DNA of 6,234 nucleotides from Caulobacteraceae bacterium (GTDB taxonomy: Bacteria; Pseudomonadota; Alphaproteobacteria; Caulobacterales; Caulobacteraceae), in NCBI GenBank assembly GCA_028291305.1, contig JAQGII010000041.1, positions 1 through 6,234 of the forward strand. The letters are read 5' to 3'. Positions 4,758 to 6,234 of the stretch are shown in pieces (position 1 is the stretch's first letter; the number at the start of each line of letters is the position of its first letter). The notes under the pieces are model-generated. The model was not told the DNA's origin, did not search any database, and saw only the letters and a program-made list of their open reading frames with translations. Made by a program: the position numbers and the translations under genes.

Positions 4758-6234
4758 TTAGGCTTCCCCAGCCCCGTCTTCCGGAGAGTTGTCTTCGGCG
4801 GAGTTGTCTTCGGCGTCAACGGCTACGTCGCCGTCCTCGCCGTCGCCTTCCAGCCGCTCGACCGAGACCACATGCTCGCCTTCGGCGGTGCGGAACAGGA
4901 TCACGCCGCGGGTATTGCGGCCGGCGATGCGAATCTCGTCCACCGGCGCGCGGATGATCTGGCCCTGGTCGGACACCATCATCAGCTGGTCGCCATGCTC
5001 CACGGGGAAGGCCGCCACGATGTGGCCGCCGCGGGCCATGTCGTGGGCGATCAGGCCCTGGCCGCCGCGGCCGGTGCGCCGGTATTCGAAGGCCGAGGTG
5101 CGCTTGCCGAAGCCCTCGGAGTCCGCCGTCAGGATGAATTCCTCGGCCGCGCCCAGTTCGGCGAAGCGTTCGGTGGACAGCGAGGTTTCCGCGCCCTCGG
5201 CGGCGTCCTCGTCATCGGCGGGCGCGCCCGCGTCGTCGACGGCCTCGCCGGTCGCCCGGCGCTGCGCGGCGGCCAGCTTCATATAGGCGCGCCGTTCCTC
5301 GGGCGTGGAGCCCACCTGGCGCAGGATGGCCATGGACATGACCCGGTCGTCCTCGCCCAGGCGCACGCCGCGCACCCCGTCGGACTCGCGGCCGGCGAAC
5401 ACGCGGACCTCTTCCACGCCGAAGCGGATGCAGCGGCCCAGGGCGGTGGTCAGGAGCACGTCGTTGTCGGCGTTGCAGATCGACACGCCGACGATGTGGT
5501 CGCCTTCGTCCAGCTTCATGGCGATCTTGCCGGCGCGGTTGATGCGCTGGAAGTCCGACAGCTTATTGCGGCGGACATTGCCGCTCTGGGTGGCGAACAT
5601 CAGGTCCTGGCGATCCCACGCGGCTTCGTCTTCCGGCGCCGTCAGGATCGAGGTGATGGTCTCGCCCTGCTCCAGCGGCAGCAGGTTGACGAAGGCCTTG
5701 CCGCGCGAATTGGGCAGGCCGATCGGCAGGCGCCACACCTTGAGCGTGTAGACCTTGCCTTCGGAGGAGAAGAACAGGATCGGCGCGTGGGTCGAGGCGA
5801 CGAACACGCGGACGACGGCGTCCTCGTCCTTGGTGGCCATGCCCGAGCGGCCCTTGCCGCCGCGCTTCTGGGTGCGGTAGGTGGCCAGCGGCGTGCGCTT
5901 GACGTAGCCGCCGTGGGTGACGGTGACGACCATCTCTTCACGGACGATCAGGTCCTCGTCTTCCAGCTCGGCGCCGCCGTCGACGATCTGGCATCGGCGG
6001 GGCACGGCGAAGGCTTCGCGCACGGCGTTCAGTTCGTCGCGGATGATCTCGACGACCTTGTCGCGCGAGGCGAGGATCTCGAGATAGCCGGCGATGGCGT
6101 CGGCAAGAGTGCGCGCTTCGTCGAAGATCTCGTCGCGGCCGAGGCCGGTCAGGCGAGACAGGGTCAGCGCCAGGATGGCCCGGGCCTGCTCGTCGGAAAG
6201 CTTGACCCGATCGCCGTCGACGACGGCGGTCCGC
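4758..6234 (-). CDS. gyrA: DNA gyrase subunit A, C-terminal part (5' end beyond the window)
   Basis: About 491 residues are visible, corresponding to E. coli GyrA from about residue 439 to the end. The active-site tyrosine and DNA gate are outside the window. GyrA pairs with GyrB to introduce negative supercoils using ATP. The fragment opens with the end of the coiled-coil arm (LSDEQARAILALTLSRLTGL at fragment residues 12-31), followed by VVEIIRDELNAVREAF, and then the C-terminal DNA-wrapping beta-pinwheel. The GyrA box QKRGGKG (nt 5850-5870) identifies it as GyrA rather than ParC. Later come GVRGVRLGEDD, EFILTADSEGFGKRT, a second box-like GRGGQG (5055-5072) and GRNTRGVILFRTAEGE. About 60 residues relative to E. 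coli are inserted at nt 5142-5321, rich in Ala, Glu and Asp. The protein ends in an acidic tail, as many GyrAs do. The reading frame is open across the window edge, and GTG 6023 is internal. coaD follows after 20 nt with no terminator. Confidence 0.97.
   Translation of the reverse strand, partial: RTAVVDGDRVKLSDEQARAILALTLSRLTGLGRDEIFDEARTLADAIAGYLEILASRDKVVEIIRDELNAVREAFAVPRRCQIVDGGAELEDEDLIVREEMVVTVTHGGYVKRTPLATYRTQKRGGKGRSGMATKDEDAVVRVFVASTHAPILFFSSEGKVYTLKVWRLPIGLPNSRGKAFVNLLPLEQGETITSILTAPEDEAAWDRQDLMFATQSGNVRRNKLSDFQRINRAGKIAMKLDEGDHIVGVSICNADNDVLLTTALGRCIRFGVEEVRVFAGRESDGVRGVRLGEDDRVMSMAILRQVGSTPEERRAYMKLAAAQRRATGEAVDDAGAPADDEDAAEGAETSLSTERFAELGAAEEFILTADSEGFGKRTSAFEYRRTGRGGQGLIAHDMARGGHIVAAFPVEHGDQLMMVSDQGQIIRAPVDEIRIAGRNTRGVILFRTAEGEHVVSVERLEGDGEDGDVAVDAEDNSAEDNSPEDGAGEA
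4786..4815 (-). repeat. Perfect 15-bp tandem repeat in the acidic tail of gyrA
   Basis: GAGTTGTCTTCGGCG occurs twice head to tail at 4786-4800 and 4801-4815 on the plus strand, encoding the tail motif AEDNS twice on the minus strand. The following PEDG looks like a degenerate third unit. The unit keeps the frame, so copy number could change without disrupting gyrA. Confidence 0.8.

Noticed and set aside
1..6234. CRISPR arrays, tRNA or rRNA genes, transposases, toxin-antitoxin or defence genes
   Set aside because: I looked on both strands and saw no regularly spaced repeats, no tRNA-like cloverleaf and no such protein families. The window is housekeeping genes plus a TPR fragment.

Overview
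This is a GC-rich window (roughly two-thirds G+C by eye) that reads as chromosomal housekeeping DNA from an alphaproteobacterium. The protein sequences, the GCTAnAwC-type -10 element and the REP-like elements (CATCC ... GGACCC) all fit the Caulobacterales (Caulobacter, Phenylobacterium, Brevundimonas). The genus is an inference from remembered family features, not from a search.

Every gene I can support lies on the minus strand, so the window reads from its high-coordinate end to its low end. First comes the C-terminal half of gyrA (DNA gyrase subunit A, open at the window edge). After 20 nt follows coaD (phosphopantetheine adenylyltransferase), and after 11 nt a GTG-started, exported cyclophilin-type peptidyl-prolyl isomerase. 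This first block is tightly packed and is probably cotranscribed. A gap of about 210 nt follows. It holds a pair of REP-like hairpins in inverted orientation (BIME-like) and a good candidate housekeeping promoter. The second block is a cytosolic cyclophilin, then queA after 28 nt, then tgt, which overlaps queA by ATGA. After tgt a second gap of about 210 nt carries another REP-like hairpin. The last gene is the 5' part of a TPR-repeat protein that starts at TTG and runs off the low-coordinate edge.

Functionally, Tgt and QueA act in queuosine synthesis on tRNA: Tgt inserts preQ1 at position 34, then QueA builds the epoxycyclopentane ring from S-adenosylmethionine. CoaD makes dephospho-CoA. GyrA is half of the gyrase heterotetramer. 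The two cyclophilins look like diverged copies, one sent across the inner membrane and one kept in the cytosol.

I found no previously undescribed system. The observations most worth checking are the loss of two of the three canonical zinc-binding cysteines in Tgt, the inserted segment and possible disulfide in the exported cyclophilin, an approximately 60-residue insertion in the GyrA C-terminal domain, the BIME-like element with an adjacent promoter, and the change in base and codon usage at the low-coordinate end.
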